A stretch of DNA of 64,000 bases, taken from the NCBI RefSeq assembly GCF_000262305.1, contig NC_017910.1, positions 2,666,001 to 2,730,000 of the forward strand, read 5' to 3'. Below are positions 26,275-35,281 of this stretch, piece by piece; position 1 is the stretch's first letter; each line of letters opens with the position of its first letter. Position numbers and translations under genes: made by a program. Source of the DNA: Shimwellia blattae DSM 4481 = NBRC 105725 (GTDB lineage Bacteria > Pseudomonadota > Gammaproteobacteria > Enterobacterales > Enterobacteriaceae). The notes below the pieces were generated by a model. That model did not search any database, was not told the DNA's origin, and saw nothing but the letters and a program-made list of their open reading frames with translations.

Positions 26275-27277
26275 CAAAAAACCGCTCACTGTTCTGGTGA
26301 TCATTCTTATCCTGCTGCTGGCCGGTGGCGGGCTGTGGTACTACTTCGGCCAGGACAAAACCTTCCGCCTGTACGGCAATGTGGATATCCGCACGGTGGA
26401 TATCAGCTTCCGGGTTGGCGGGCGCCTGGATAACCTGGCGGTGGATGAGGGGGACACCCTCAAACGCGGCGAGACCATCGGCACGCTCGACAAGGCCCCT
26501 TATGAGAATGCGCTGCACCAGGCCGAGGCCAACGTGGCGGCAGCCCAGGCGAAATATGATCTGATGACCGCCGGTTACCGTAACGAAGAGATAGCCCAGG
26601 CCCAGGCGGCAGTGCATCAGGCCCGGGCCGCCTGGCAGTATGCGGAGAGCTTCCATCAGCGCCAGCAGGGGCTGTGGGCCAGCCGCACCATTTCAGCCAA
26701 TGATCTGGATAACGCCCGCTCCGCCCGGGATCAGGCGAAAGCGAACTTAAAAGCCGCCGAAGATAAACTCAGCCAGTACCACACCGGTAACCGTCCGCAG
26801 GAAATTGCCCAGGCGAAAGCCAGCCTGTCACAGGCCGAGGCGCAACTGGCCCAGGCAAAACTGGATCTGGCGGATACCACCCTGACAGCCCCCTCGGACG
26901 GGACACTGCTGACCCGCGCCGTAGAGCCGGGCACCATGCTCAGCGCCGGCAGCACCGTGCTTACCCTCTCCCTGACCCGCCCGGTCTGGGTGCGCGCCTA
27001 TGTGGACGAGGTAAACCTCAACCGGGCCCGGCCAGGGAGCGAGGTACTGGTCTATATTGATGGCCGCCCGGATAAGCCCTACCACGGTAAAATTGGCTTT
27101 GTCTCCCCCACGGCGGAGTTCACCCCCAAAACCGTGGAAACCACCGATTTGCGCACCGATCTGGTCTACCGCCTGCGAATTGTGGTGACCGATCCGGATG
27201 ACACCCTGCGCCAGGGCATGCCGGTCACCATCGAGTTTGCCCCCCGCCAGCAGACGGGTGAGCCACACAATGGATAA
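26267..27277 (+). CDS. ybhG: Membrane fusion protein YbhG (HlyD family)
   Basis: 336 residues: one N-terminal membrane helix (about 8-26), a lipoyl-like barrel split by a long coiled coil rich in Gln/Ala (about 80-200), and a beta-barrel domain ending in LRQGMPVTIEF. This is the periplasmic adaptor of the YbhGFSR exporter. The 8-base overlaps with cecR and ybhF point to coupled translation. Confidence 0.94.
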   Translation: MNNKKPLTVLVIILILLLAGGGLWYYFGQDKTFRLYGNVDIRTVDISFRVGGRLDNLAVDEGDTLKRGETIGTLDKAPYENALHQAEANVAAAQAKYDLMTAGYRNEEIAQAQAAVHQARAAWQYAESFHQRQQGLWASRTISANDLDNARSARDQAKANLKAAEDKLSQYHTGNRPQEIAQAKASLSQAEAQLAQAKLDLADTTLTAPSDGTLLTRAVEPGTMLSAGSTVLTLSLTRPVWVRAYVDEVNLNRARPGSEVLVYIDGRPDKPYHGKIGFVSPTAEFTPKTVETTDLRTDLVYRLRIVVTDPDDTLRQGMPVTIEFAPRQQTGEPHNG

Positions 27278-29009
27278 GGCCGATAACAGCATCCGGCTAC
27301 AGCAACTGGTGAAAACCTTCCCCGGTATGGAAAAACCGGCGGTCGCCAGCCTGGATGTGGTGATCAACCCGGGCTATGTCACCGGCCTGGTGGGCCCGGA
27401 CGGGGCGGGCAAAACCACCCTGATGCGCATGCTGGCCGGGCTGCTCAAGCCCACCAGCGGCAGCGCCCGGGTGATAGGGCTCGATCCGGTGGAAAACGAC
27501 AGCGAACTGCACAGTGCGCTGGGCTATATGCCACAGAAATTTGGCCTGTATGAAGATTTAACCGTGCAGGAGAACCTGAACCTGTATGCGGATCTGCGCA
27601 GCGTGACCGGGGCTGCCCGCAAGGCCACCTTTGAGCGGCTGCTGGCGTTTACCGCCCTGGGCCCCTTTACCGGGCGCCTGGCTGGGAAACTCTCCGGGGG
27701 GATGAAACAAAAACTCGGCCTGGCCTGCACACTGGTGGGGGAGCCCGCCGTACTGCTGCTGGATGAGCCCGGGGTCGGCGTTGATCCCATCTCCCGCCGC
27801 GAACTGTGGCAGATGGTCCATGAGCTGGCTAACGACGGCATGCTGATCCTGTGGAGCACCTCTTACCTGGATGAAGCAGAACAGTGCCGGGATGTGCTGC
27901 TGATGAACGAAGGCGAGCTGCTGTATCACGGTGAGCCCACCGCCCTGACCCGCAACATGGCCGGGCGCACCTGGCTGATGAGTAGCCCCCGGGAAAATAA
28001 CCGCCAGCTTCTGCAGCGGGCGTTAAAACAGGCGCAAATCAGCGACGGGATGATCCAGGGCCGCTCGGTGCGTATTATCTCCCGCAAGGGGGTAGACGGC
28101 GCGCAGCTGACAGCGGCACTGCAACTGCCCGCGGAACGTATCACCCCCACCACCCCGCGCTTTGAAGATGCGTTTATTGACTTGCTCGGCGGCGCGGCCA
28201 GCACCGAGTCCCCCATTGGCGACGTGCTGCACACCATCGAAAAGAACCCGGATGAGACCATCATCGAAGCCCGGGAGCTGACCAAAAAGTTCGGCGATTT
28301 CGCCGCCACAGATCATGTGAATTTTGCCGTGAAGCGCGGCGAAATTTTCGGCTTACTCGGGCCCAACGGTGCCGGGAAATCTACCACCTTTAAGATGATG
28401 TGCGGCCTGCTGGTGCCCACCTCCGGCCAGGCGCTGGTGCTGGGTATGGATCTGAAGACCGGCTCCGGAAAGGCCCGCCAGCGGCTGGGGTATATGGCCC
28501 AGAAATTCTCGCTGTATGGCAACCTCACCGTGGCCCAGAACCTGGCGTTCTTCTCCGGGGTATACGGCCTGCGGGGCCGCCAGCAGGCGGATAAAATCGC
28601 CCGCATGAGCGAGGCGTTTAACCTTCAGCCGGTGGCAAACCAGGCCACAGACGCCCTCCCCCTGGGATTTAAGCAGCGCCTCGCCCTCGCCTGCTCACTG
28701 ATGCACGAGCCGGATATTCTGTTTCTTGATGAGCCCACCTCCGGGGTGGATCCCCTCACCCGCCGGGAGTTCTGGCTGCATATCAACAGCATGGTGGAAA
28801 AAGGCGTCACCGTGATGGTTACCACCCACTTTATGGATGAGGCGGAATACTGCGACCGGATAGGTCTGGTGTACCACGGCAAACTTATCGACAGCGGCAC
28901 ACCGGACGCCCTCAAACAAAAAGTGGCCGATGCCACCACCCCGGATCCCACCATGGAGCAGGCGTTTATTGGCCTGATCAACGCCTGGGATAAGGAGCAC
29001 AGCGCATGA
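27270..29009 (+). CDS. ybhF: ABC transporter ATPase YbhF (two ATPase domains)
   Basis: 579 residues with two ATP-binding domains. The first has GPDGAGKTT, LSGGMKQKLGL and LLLDEPGVGVDP; the second has GPNGAGKST, LGFKQRLALACS and FLDEPTSGVDP. The second signature motif is degenerate (LGFKQ instead of LSGGQ), as in E. coli YbhF. It drives the YbhSR permeases. In E. coli YbhFSR is linked to drug and Na/Li/H ion efflux. ATG at 27270 chosen by similarity. Confidence 0.96.
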   Translation: MDKADNSIRLQQLVKTFPGMEKPAVASLDVVINPGYVTGLVGPDGAGKTTLMRMLAGLLKPTSGSARVIGLDPVENDSELHSALGYMPQKFGLYEDLTVQENLNLYADLRSVTGAARKATFERLLAFTALGPFTGRLAGKLSGGMKQKLGLACTLVGEPAVLLLDEPGVGVDPISRRELWQMVHELANDGMLILWSTSYLDEAEQCRDVLLMNEGELLYHGEPTALTRNMAGRTWLMSSPRENNRQLLQRALKQAQISDGMIQGRSVRIISRKGVDGAQLTAALQLPAERITPTTPRFEDAFIDLLGGAASTESPIGDVLHTIEKNPDETIIEARELTKKFGDFAATDHVNFAVKRGEIFGLLGPNGAGKSTTFKMMCGLLVPTSGQALVLGMDLKTGSGKARQRLGYMAQKFSLYGNLTVAQNLAFFSGVYGLRGRQQADKIARMSEAFNLQPVANQATDALPLGFKQRLALACSLMHEPDILFLDEPTSGVDPLTRREFWLHINSMVEKGVTVMVTTHFMDEAEYCDRIGLVYHGKLIDSGTPDALKQKVADATTPDPTMEQAFIGLINAWDKEHSA

Positions 29010-30130
29010 TGTTGTCCTGGCGCCGCCTGCGCGCCCTGTGTGTTAAAGAGACTCGCCAGATTATTCGCGATCCCAGTAGCTGGCTTATCGCCGTGGTTAT
29101 CCCTTTGCTGCTGCTGTTTATCTTCGGCTACGGGATTAACCTCGACTCCAGCCGTCTGCACGTTGGCGTGCTGCTGGAGCAGCGCAGCGAAGACGCCCTG
29201 GACTTCACCCACGCGGTCAGCGCCTCGCCGTTTATTGCCCCCACCATCAGCGATAACCGCAGCGAGCTTATCGGCCTGATGCAGGCCGGTAAAATCCGCG
29301 GCATTATTGTTCTGCCGGTGGATTTTGACAGCCGGATGACCCGCAGCAACAATACGGCCCCGATTCAGGTTATCACCGACGGCAGCGAGCCCAATACCGC
29401 CAACTTTGTCCAGGGGTATGCCCAGGGGATCTGGCAAATCTGGCAGCAACAGCGGGCAGAAGATCAGGGCCAGCATTTTGAGCCGCTGATAGAGCCCCAG
29501 CTGCGCTACTGGTTTAACGCCGCCGCCATCAGCCGCCATTTTATTATTCCCGGGGCGATAACCATCATCATGACGGTGGTTGGCGCGATCCTCACCTCCC
29601 TGGTGGTTGCCAGGGAGTGGGAGCGCGGCACCATGGAGGCGCTGCTCTCCACCGAGGTGACCCGCAGCGAACTGCTGCTGTGTAAACTGATCCCCTACTA
29701 TGTGCTGGGCATGCTGGCGATGCTTATCTGTATGCTGGTGGCGGTGTTTATTTTGCAGGTGCCCTTTCGCGGCTCGCTGATCCTGCTGTTTCTGATAAGC
29801 AGCCTGTTTCTGCTCAGCACTCTGGGCATGGGGTTACTGATTTCAACCGTGACCCGCAATCAGTTTAATGCCGCCCAGGTCGCGCTCAATGCCGCGTTTT
29901 TGCCCTCGATTATGTTGTCCGGGTTTATTTTCCAGATAGACAGCATGCCCGCGGTGATCCGCCTGGTGACCTATATCATCCCGGCCCGTTATTTTGTCAG
30001 CACGCTGCAAAGCCTGTTCCTGGCCGGGAATATCGCCCCGGTGCTGGTGGTCAATGTGCTGTTTTTAATTGCCTCCGCCATTATGTTTATCGGCCTTACC
30101 GCCCTGAAAACCAAACGTCGGCTGGACTAA
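29006..30130 (+). CDS. ybhS: ABC-2 type permease YbhS
   Basis: 374 residues with an N-terminal helix, a long periplasmic segment (about 45-170) and five C-terminal helices, as in ABC-2 permeases. SLVVAREWERGTMEALLSTEVTRSE is the coupling motif. It overlaps ybhF by four bases (ATGA). Together with YbhR it forms the exporter channel. Confidence 0.95.
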   Translation: MMLSWRRLRALCVKETRQIIRDPSSWLIAVVIPLLLLFIFGYGINLDSSRLHVGVLLEQRSEDALDFTHAVSASPFIAPTISDNRSELIGLMQAGKIRGIIVLPVDFDSRMTRSNNTAPIQVITDGSEPNTANFVQGYAQGIWQIWQQQRAEDQGQHFEPLIEPQLRYWFNAAAISRHFIIPGAITIIMTVVGAILTSLVVAREWERGTMEALLSTEVTRSELLLCKLIPYYVLGMLAMLICMLVAVFILQVPFRGSLILLFLISSLFLLSTLGMGLLISTVTRNQFNAAQVALNAAFLPSIMLSGFIFQIDSMPAVIRLVTYIIPARYFVSTLQSLFLAGNIAPVLVVNVLFLIASAIMFIGLTALKTKRRLD

Positions 30131-30139
30131 GGAGCCGCC

Positions 30140-31246
30140 ATGTATCACCGTTTATGGACCCTGATTCGCAAAGAGCTACAGTCGCTGCTGCGCGAACCCC
30201 AGACCCGGGCCATTCTGATCCTGCCGGTGCTTATCCAGGTGCTGCTGTTCCCCTTTGCCGCCACCCTTGAGGTGACCAATGCGACCATCGCCATCTACAA
30301 CGAGGATAACGGCAAACACGCCGTAGAGCTGACCCAACGCTTCGCCAGGGCCAAAGCCTTTACCCATGTGCTGTTGTTGCAGAACCCGCAGCAGATCCAG
30401 CCGACAATCGACCAGCAAAAAGCGCTGCTGCTGATCCGCTTTCCGGCAGATTTCTCGCGCAATATTGCCCGGTTTAAGAAGGCCAGCGTGCAGATTATTC
30501 TTGATGGCCGCAACTCAAACAGCGCCCAGATAGCCGCTAACTACCTGCAGCAGATTATTGAGGATTACCAGCAGGAGCTGATTGCCGGAAAGCCAAAGCC
30601 CAATAACAGCGAGCTGGTCATTCGCAACTGGTACAACCCGAACCTGGAATATAAGTGGTTTGTGGTCCCCTCGCTGATTGCCATGATAACCACCATCGGG
30701 GTGCTGATTGTCACCTCCCTGTCCGTTGCCCGGGAGCGGGAACAGGGCACCCTGGATCAGCTGCTGGTCTCCCCCCTTTCTACCTGGCAGATATTTGTCG
30801 GCAAGGCCGTTCCGGCGCTGATTGTCGCCACCTTTCAGGCATCTATTGTGCTGGGGGTCGGGATCTGGGCATACCAGATCCCCTTTGCCGGTTCACTGGC
30901 GCTGTTTTATTTCGCGATGGTGATTTACGGATTGTCGCTGGTGGGGTTTGGCCTGCTGATTTCGGCAATGTGTGCCACACAGCAGCAGGCGTTTATCGGG
31001 GTGTTTGTCTTTATGATGCCGGCAATTTTGCTCTCAGGCTATGTGTCGCCGGTAGAGAATATGCCGCTCTGGCTCCAGAATCTCACCTGGATTAACCCCA
31101 TCCGGCATTTTACGGATATCACCAAGCAGATTTACCTCAAGGACGCCAGTATCGGTATTATCTGGCAGAGCCTGTGGCCGCTGCTGGTGATTGCGGCCAG
31201 TACCGGCTCAGCGGCGTATGCCATGTTTCGGCGCAAGATTGCCTGA
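30140..31246 (+). CDS. ybhR: ABC-2 type permease YbhR
   Basis: 368 residues, same layout as YbhS (N-terminal helix, periplasmic domain about 45-165, five helices; VAREREQGTLDQLLVSPLS motif). It closes the cecR-ybhGFSR operon. Its last 39 bases overlap the 3' end of the convergent ybhQ gene. Confidence 0.95.
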   Translation: MYHRLWTLIRKELQSLLREPQTRAILILPVLIQVLLFPFAATLEVTNATIAIYNEDNGKHAVELTQRFARAKAFTHVLLLQNPQQIQPTIDQQKALLLIRFPADFSRNIARFKKASVQIILDGRNSNSAQIAANYLQQIIEDYQQELIAGKPKPNNSELVIRNWYNPNLEYKWFVVPSLIAMITTIGVLIVTSLSVAREREQGTLDQLLVSPLSTWQIFVGKAVPALIVATFQASIVLGVGIWAYQIPFAGSLALFYFAMVIYGLSLVGFGLLISAMCATQQQAFIGVFVFMMPAILLSGYVSPVENMPLWLQNLTWINPIRHFTDITKQIYLKDASIGIIWQSLWPLLVIAASTGSAAYAMFRRKIA

Positions 31247-31624
31247 GCGGCGGCGGTTCTCTCTTGCCAGCAGCGAAAGCAACGCCGGGCCCGCCAGCAG
31301 CCCCAGGCCGCACAGGGCCAGTAACAGGGGGTTGTGAAGCATCCGGGAGATAAGCCACAGGGCTATCATCGCCGTGCCAAAGTACCAGGTGGTGGTCAGC
31401 TCTTCCAGCGCATCACCCAGCTCGCGGCGGCGCCCCACCGGGTGGCGCTGTAGCATCAGCATGGTGATAAGGGTCAGCGCGTAGAGCACACAAAGCCCGA
31501 GACCCACCCGGACCAGCGCCCCGTGCAGCCAGCCCGCCAGCAGCAACGCAACGACAAACAGATGCAGCAGGATCTGCCCGCAGCTCATTCCGGTCACTAC
31601 CCGAACATACTGTTGCCATTTCAT
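31208..31624 (-). CDS. ybhQ: Inner membrane protein YbhQ
   Basis: 138 residues with four transmembrane helices and the conserved ELTTTWYFGTAMIALWLISR segment. It matches E. coli YbhQ from MKWQQ to the basic end KHGIRR. Function unknown. The E. coli genes ybhL to ybhP, between moaE and ybhQ, are missing, so ybhQ follows moaE with only a 117-base gap. Confidence 0.92.
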   Translation of the reverse strand: MKWQQYVRVVTGMSCGQILLHLFVVALLLAGWLHGALVRVGLGLCVLYALTLITMLMLQRHPVGRRRELGDALEELTTTWYFGTAMIALWLISRMLHNPLLLALCGLGLLAGPALLSLLARENRRRSGNLAPKHGIRR

Positions 31625-31741
31625 CTTGTTTCTCCGGCTGGTAAATGATCTATCAGACCATACCGCCGGGAAATCGCGCCCATATACTGTGTGTTTTTGT
31701 GACGCGCCTTACATTTTACAGCCGAAAAACCGCCCGCCGGG

Positions 31742-32194
31742 TTACCAGCGGGATGCCGCCTGCTGGTCGCTCTCCCGGGCGTCAACCCAGCGGTCGCCGT
31801 CGGCGGTTTTTTCACGCTTCCAGAACGGCGCGCGGGTTTTCAGGTAATCCATAATGTACTCGGCCGCCTCAAACGCGCTGCCGCGATGGGCTCCGGTAAC
31901 CCCGACAAACACAATCTCATCCCCGGGCCACAGCTCGCCGGTGCGGTGAATAACCGACACCCGCTGCAGCGGCCAGCGCTCCCGGGCGCTGGCGACAATT
32001 TCCGCCAACGCTTTTTCGGTCATGCCCGGGTAGTGCTCCAGGGTCAGGGCACTAACGCTGTCGCCAAGGTTATGGTTGCGCACTTTGCCGGTAAAGGTCA
32101 CCACGGCGCCGTCGGCATCGCACTGGGCCAGCCACTGGTACTCGTCACCCACGCTGAAGCCATCGTGGCCCACTCTGATACGGGTATTGTCCAT
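31742..32194 (-). CDS. moaE: Molybdopterin synthase large subunit MoaE
   Basis: 150 residues with VTFTGKVRNHN, HRTGELWPGDEIVFVGV and the active-site lysines in FWKREK. MoaE with MoaD converts cyclic pyranopterin to molybdopterin. It follows moaD after two bases in the moaACDE operon. Very close to E. coli MoaE. Confidence 0.97.
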   Translation of the reverse strand: MDNTRIRVGHDGFSVGDEYQWLAQCDADGAVVTFTGKVRNHNLGDSVSALTLEHYPGMTEKALAEIVASARERWPLQRVSVIHRTGELWPGDEIVFVGVTGAHRGSAFEAAEYIMDYLKTRAPFWKREKTADGDRWVDARESDQQAASRW

Positions 32195-32196
32195 TT

Positions 32197-32442
32197 TCAG
32201 CCTCCGGTCACCGGCGGGAAGAAGGCCACTTCGTCACCGTCACACAGCGGGTGATCGGCCGCCACCAGGGTCTGGTTTACCGCAAACAGCAGTTTGCCGG
32301 ACTCCAGCGCCAGGGCCCAGCGATCGCCGCGCGCGCAAAGGTGCTGGCGCAGAGCTTCTACGCTTGGAAACGACGTGTCCACACGGAGGCTGTCGCACCC
32401 GACCAGCTCCCGGACCTGGGCAAAAAACAGTACGTTAATCAT
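32197..32442 (-). CDS. moaD: Molybdopterin synthase sulfur carrier MoaD
   Basis: 81 residues of ubiquitin-like fold ending in the essential Gly-Gly (FFPPVTGG), which carries the thiocarboxylate sulfur. It is adenylated by MoeB and partners MoaE. The ATG at 32442 was preferred because a GGTGG ribosome site lies 6 bases before it and it matches E. coli MoaD; an ATG two codons earlier is also in frame. It overlaps the end of moaC by 8 bases. Confidence 0.95.
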   Translation of the reverse strand: MINVLFFAQVRELVGCDSLRVDTSFPSVEALRQHLCARGDRWALALESGKLLFAVNQTLVAADHPLCDGDEVAFFPPVTGG

Positions 32443-32920
32443 TTTCATCCACCCTGAAATCACCGGATTTTCCGCCGCTTTTCGCCAGCAGACGCACCGG
32501 ACCAATGACCATATCTTTCTGTACCGCTTTACACATATCGTAAATCGTCAGTGCCGCAACGGAGGCCGCGGTCAGCGCTTCCATTTCAACGCCGGTTTTC
32601 CCGGTCAGGCGGCAGCGGGACACAATCCGCACCCGCTGGTGCTCGGGTTGTGCCTCAAGCTGTACTTCCACTTTGCTCAGCAGCAGCGGGTGGCACAGCG
32701 GAATCAGCTCCCAGGTGCGTTTTGCAGCCTGGATCCCGGCAATACGCGCCGTGGCAAAGACATCCCCTTTGTGGTGGCTGCCGTCGATAATCATCGCCAG
32801 GGTTTGCGCCGCCATGGTGACGAAGGCTTCGGCCCTCGCTTCGCGTACCGTTTCGTGCTTGCCGGAGACATCCACCATATGGGCTTCGCCTGCGGCGTTA
32901 ATATGGGTCAGTTGCGCCAT
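32435..32920 (-). CDS. moaC: Cyclic pyranopterin monophosphate synthase MoaC
   Basis: 161 residues, the same length as E. coli MoaC and nearly identical (LIPLCHPLLLSKVEV, GVEMEALTAASVAALTIYDM, KDMVIGPVRLLAKSGGKSG). It acts after MoaA in molybdenum cofactor synthesis. In E. coli moaB stands between moaA and moaC; here there are only 81 bases. Confidence 0.97.
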   Translation of the reverse strand: MAQLTHINAAGEAHMVDVSGKHETVREARAEAFVTMAAQTLAMIIDGSHHKGDVFATARIAGIQAAKRTWELIPLCHPLLLSKVEVQLEAQPEHQRVRIVSRCRLTGKTGVEMEALTAASVAALTIYDMCKAVQKDMVIGPVRLLAKSGGKSGDFRVDEND

Positions 32921-33001
32921 GATAAGTTCTTCAGATAGAGGTAAAAGCCGCGCGGGCGGATACCCGCGCCTGTTGATATACGAAAATACCGGGCCCCGGG
33001 A

Positions 33002-33991
33002 TCACCCGCCAATAAACGACAGGTTGCGGGTCAGACCGGTGTTCCCCTGGTGCAGGAAGTGGGTCTGTTTTTTCGCGCTCAGTGCCTGAGAAATCCGCGC
33101 CTGTAGCGCCGCCTGCTGGGTATCGTCGCTCAGCAAGTCCCGCAGCGGCACACCATTTTCGCCAAACAGGCAAAGGTGCAGTTGCCCCACCGAAGAGACA
33201 CGCAGGCGGTTGCAGGTTGCGCAGAAGTCTTTCTCATAGGGCATGATAAGCCCGATTTGCCCGACATAATCCGGGTGGCAGAACACCTGTGCCGGGCCGT
33301 CGCTGCGCTCACGCAGCTGGTGGATCCAGCCACGGGCCAGCAGCTGCTCGCGGATGGTCGCCCCGGAGATGTGGTGTTTACGGAACAGATCGCCGCCGTC
33401 GCCGGTTTCCATCAGCTCAATAAAGCGCAGCTGGATCGGGCGGTGTTTGATCCACTCAAGGAAGGTGTCCAGCTGGTAGTGGTTCACGTCGCGCATCAGC
33501 ACCGTGTTAACTTTTACCCGGCTGAAGCCCGCCTCAAAGGCGGCATCAATACCGGCCATCACCTGGCGGAATTTATCCTGGCCGGTGATGGCGTGAAACT
33601 GGCGGGCGTCCAGGCTATCCACGCTGACGTTCAGCGCCGTTAACCCGGCATCGCGCCACTGTTTAACGTCCCGGGCCAGCCGGTAACCGTTGGTGGTGAC
33701 CGCCAGCTGGCGGATTTGCGGATTTTCGCGGATGGCGGCAATGATCCCGGTAAAGTCCCGGCGTAAGGAGGGCTCGCCCCCGGTCAGGCGCACTTTTTCA
33801 GTGCCCAGGTTTGCAAAAGCGCGGGTTACCCGGCGGATCTCGTCCAGGCTCAGAAAACTTTTATTGGTTACCGCACCCGGTTTGTAGCCGTCCGGCAGGC
33901 AGTAAGTGCAACGAAAGTTGCAGACATCGGTAATTGACAGGCGCAGATAGTAAAATTTCCGCGCAAAAGCATCGGTAAGTTGAGAGACCAT
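33002..33991 (-). CDS. moaA: GTP 3',8-cyclase MoaA (radical SAM)
   Basis: 329 residues. The N-terminal iron-sulfur cluster motif CNFRCTYC (about 24-31) binds SAM; the C-terminal cluster uses the Cys residues of CATCNRLRVSS...HLC (about 257-275). The tail ends in Gly-Gly. It starts molybdopterin synthesis from GTP. ATG at 33991 has a GGAAAGG ribosome site; a GTG two codons earlier is less likely. The leader carries a Moco riboswitch and the promoter a ModE box. Confidence 0.97.
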   Translation of the reverse strand: MVSQLTDAFARKFYYLRLSITDVCNFRCTYCLPDGYKPGAVTNKSFLSLDEIRRVTRAFANLGTEKVRLTGGEPSLRRDFTGIIAAIRENPQIRQLAVTTNGYRLARDVKQWRDAGLTALNVSVDSLDARQFHAITGQDKFRQVMAGIDAAFEAGFSRVKVNTVLMRDVNHYQLDTFLEWIKHRPIQLRFIELMETGDGGDLFRKHHISGATIREQLLARGWIHQLRERSDGPAQVFCHPDYVGQIGLIMPYEKDFCATCNRLRVSSVGQLHLCLFGENGVPLRDLLSDDTQQAALQARISQALSAKKQTHFLHQGNTGLTRNLSFIGG

Positions 33992-34008
33992 AAACACCTT
34001 TCCAAATC

Positions 34009-34104
34009 GGGAGATGCAGGCATTTCTTTCTGCACCCTGGCGATGTCAGTGCATCGCGGCCCGGGAACCCTATCCGGCAGACGTAGGTTCAGGGGCTTGA
34101 GTGT
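34009..34104 (-). promoter_or_regulatory. Moco RNA motif (riboswitch) in the moaA leader
   Basis: Read on the minus strand, the leader begins ACACTCAAGCC-CCTG and ends AGAAAGAAATG...CTCCCG before the moaA ribosome site. The order of conserved blocks is the same as in the E. coli moaA leader (ACACTCTAGCCTCTGCACCTGG, then GAAGAAATGACTTCGCCTCCCG), which senses molybdenum cofactor. The internal stem AGATGCAGGCATTTCTTTCTGCA is still pairable. Recognised by eye. Confidence 0.82.
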
Positions 34105-34178
34105 ATGTTTTCGCCGCGGCGAAAACTGGTTACAGAGGATGGTAGCGCGTTACCGCACAATGTGCCACCGCCTGTTTT

Positions 34179-34202
34179 CGTTATAAAATTTTCTATATAG
34201 CG
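34179..34202. promoter_or_regulatory. ModE box in the moaA promoter
   Basis: CGTTATAA-8 bases-ATATAGCG has the same 8-8-8 layout as the box before modA in this window (51903-51926). ModE-molybdate activates moa in E. coli from a site like this. Confidence 0.72.
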
Positions 34203-34341
34203 TACAAATTCTGCATTTACGCTACAGAATAGGCGAAAATGCATTTTTCACATTGATATGTGTCATAGTCTGCGGTGCCCGCATCGTCTTTTGGTCGCAT
34301 TTACGCTACCGTAAGTTAAGAACACTTACTAAGGATGCTGT

Positions 34342-35271
34342 ATGCGCAACCGCACGCTGTCTGACCTTAATCAGGTTGTTGCGTTAGGGGGAGGCCACGG
34401 TCTGGGCCGGGTGATGTCTTCCCTTTCATTTCTCGGGTCACGGTTGACCGGTATTGTTACCACCACCGATAACGGCGGCTCTACCGGCCGGATCCGCCAG
34501 TCTGAAGGCGGTATCGCCTGGGGGGACACCCGCAACTGTCTGAACCAGTTAATCACGGAACCCAGCACCGCTTCCACCATGTTTGAATACCGTTTTGGGG
34601 GTAATGGGGAGCTTTCCGGGCATAACCTCGGAAATCTGATGTTAAAAGCGCTGGATAACCTCAGCGTGCGGCCTCTGGAGGCGATAAATTTAATTCGCGA
34701 CCTGCTGAAGGTCGACGCGCAATTGATCCCCATGTCCGAGCAGCCGGTGGATCTGGTGGCGATAGACAAAGACGGCCACGAAGTGCACGGGGAGCTGAAT
34801 GTGGACCAGCTCACCGCCGCCCCTCAGAGCCTGCAACTGCACCCGCCGGTCAGCGCCACCCGGGAGGCGGTACTGGCCATTGAGAACGCCGAGCTGGTGA
34901 TTATCGGCCCGGGCAGTTTCTACACCAGTCTGATGCCGATTTTGCTGGTCAGCGAGCTGGCCTGTGCCCTGAAACGCAGCCGCGCGCCGATGGTGTATAT
35001 CGGTAACCTCGCCCGGGAGCTGAGCCCGGCGGCCGCAAGCCTGAGCCTGGAGGATAAACTGGCCCTGATGAGCCAGTGTGTGGGCCGCCCCTGGATTGAT
35101 GCGGCGATAGTCGGGCAGCCGGTGGCGGGCAGCAGTACCCCCGGGCGGTTAATGATCTGCGAGCCGCTGGCCGCTGCGGATATTCCCTACCGCCACGACA
35201 GGCAGCTACTGCGCAACGCCCTGGAGCATACCCTGCTCGCTCTGGATAAGCGCAACCGGATCCCGGCCTGA
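34342..35271 (+). CDS. ybhK: YvcK/CofD-like nucleotide-sugar-binding protein YbhK
   Basis: 309 residues with ALGGGHGLGRVMSSL at the start, TTDNGGSTGRIR and NLMLKALDNL, the CofD/YvcK Rossmann fold. Relatives bind UDP-GlcNAc and support cell envelope growth on some carbon sources; the enzyme activity is not established. Divergent from moaA across a 350-base region. Nearly E. coli YbhK throughout. Confidence 0.94.
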   Translation: MRNRTLSDLNQVVALGGGHGLGRVMSSLSFLGSRLTGIVTTTDNGGSTGRIRQSEGGIAWGDTRNCLNQLITEPSTASTMFEYRFGGNGELSGHNLGNLMLKALDNLSVRPLEAINLIRDLLKVDAQLIPMSEQPVDLVAIDKDGHEVHGELNVDQLTAAPQSLQLHPPVSATREAVLAIENAELVIIGPGSFYTSLMPILLVSELACALKRSRAPMVYIGNLARELSPAAASLSLEDKLALMSQCVGRPWIDAAIVGQPVAGSSTPGRLMICEPLAAADIPYRHDRQLLRNALEHTLLALDKRNRIPA

Positions 35272-35281
35272 ACCAGGCGGC

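Noticed and set aside
28625..29539. 304-codon minus-strand frame opposite ybhF/ybhS
   Set aside because: Spans the junction of two well-supported genes on the other strand; clearly non-coding.
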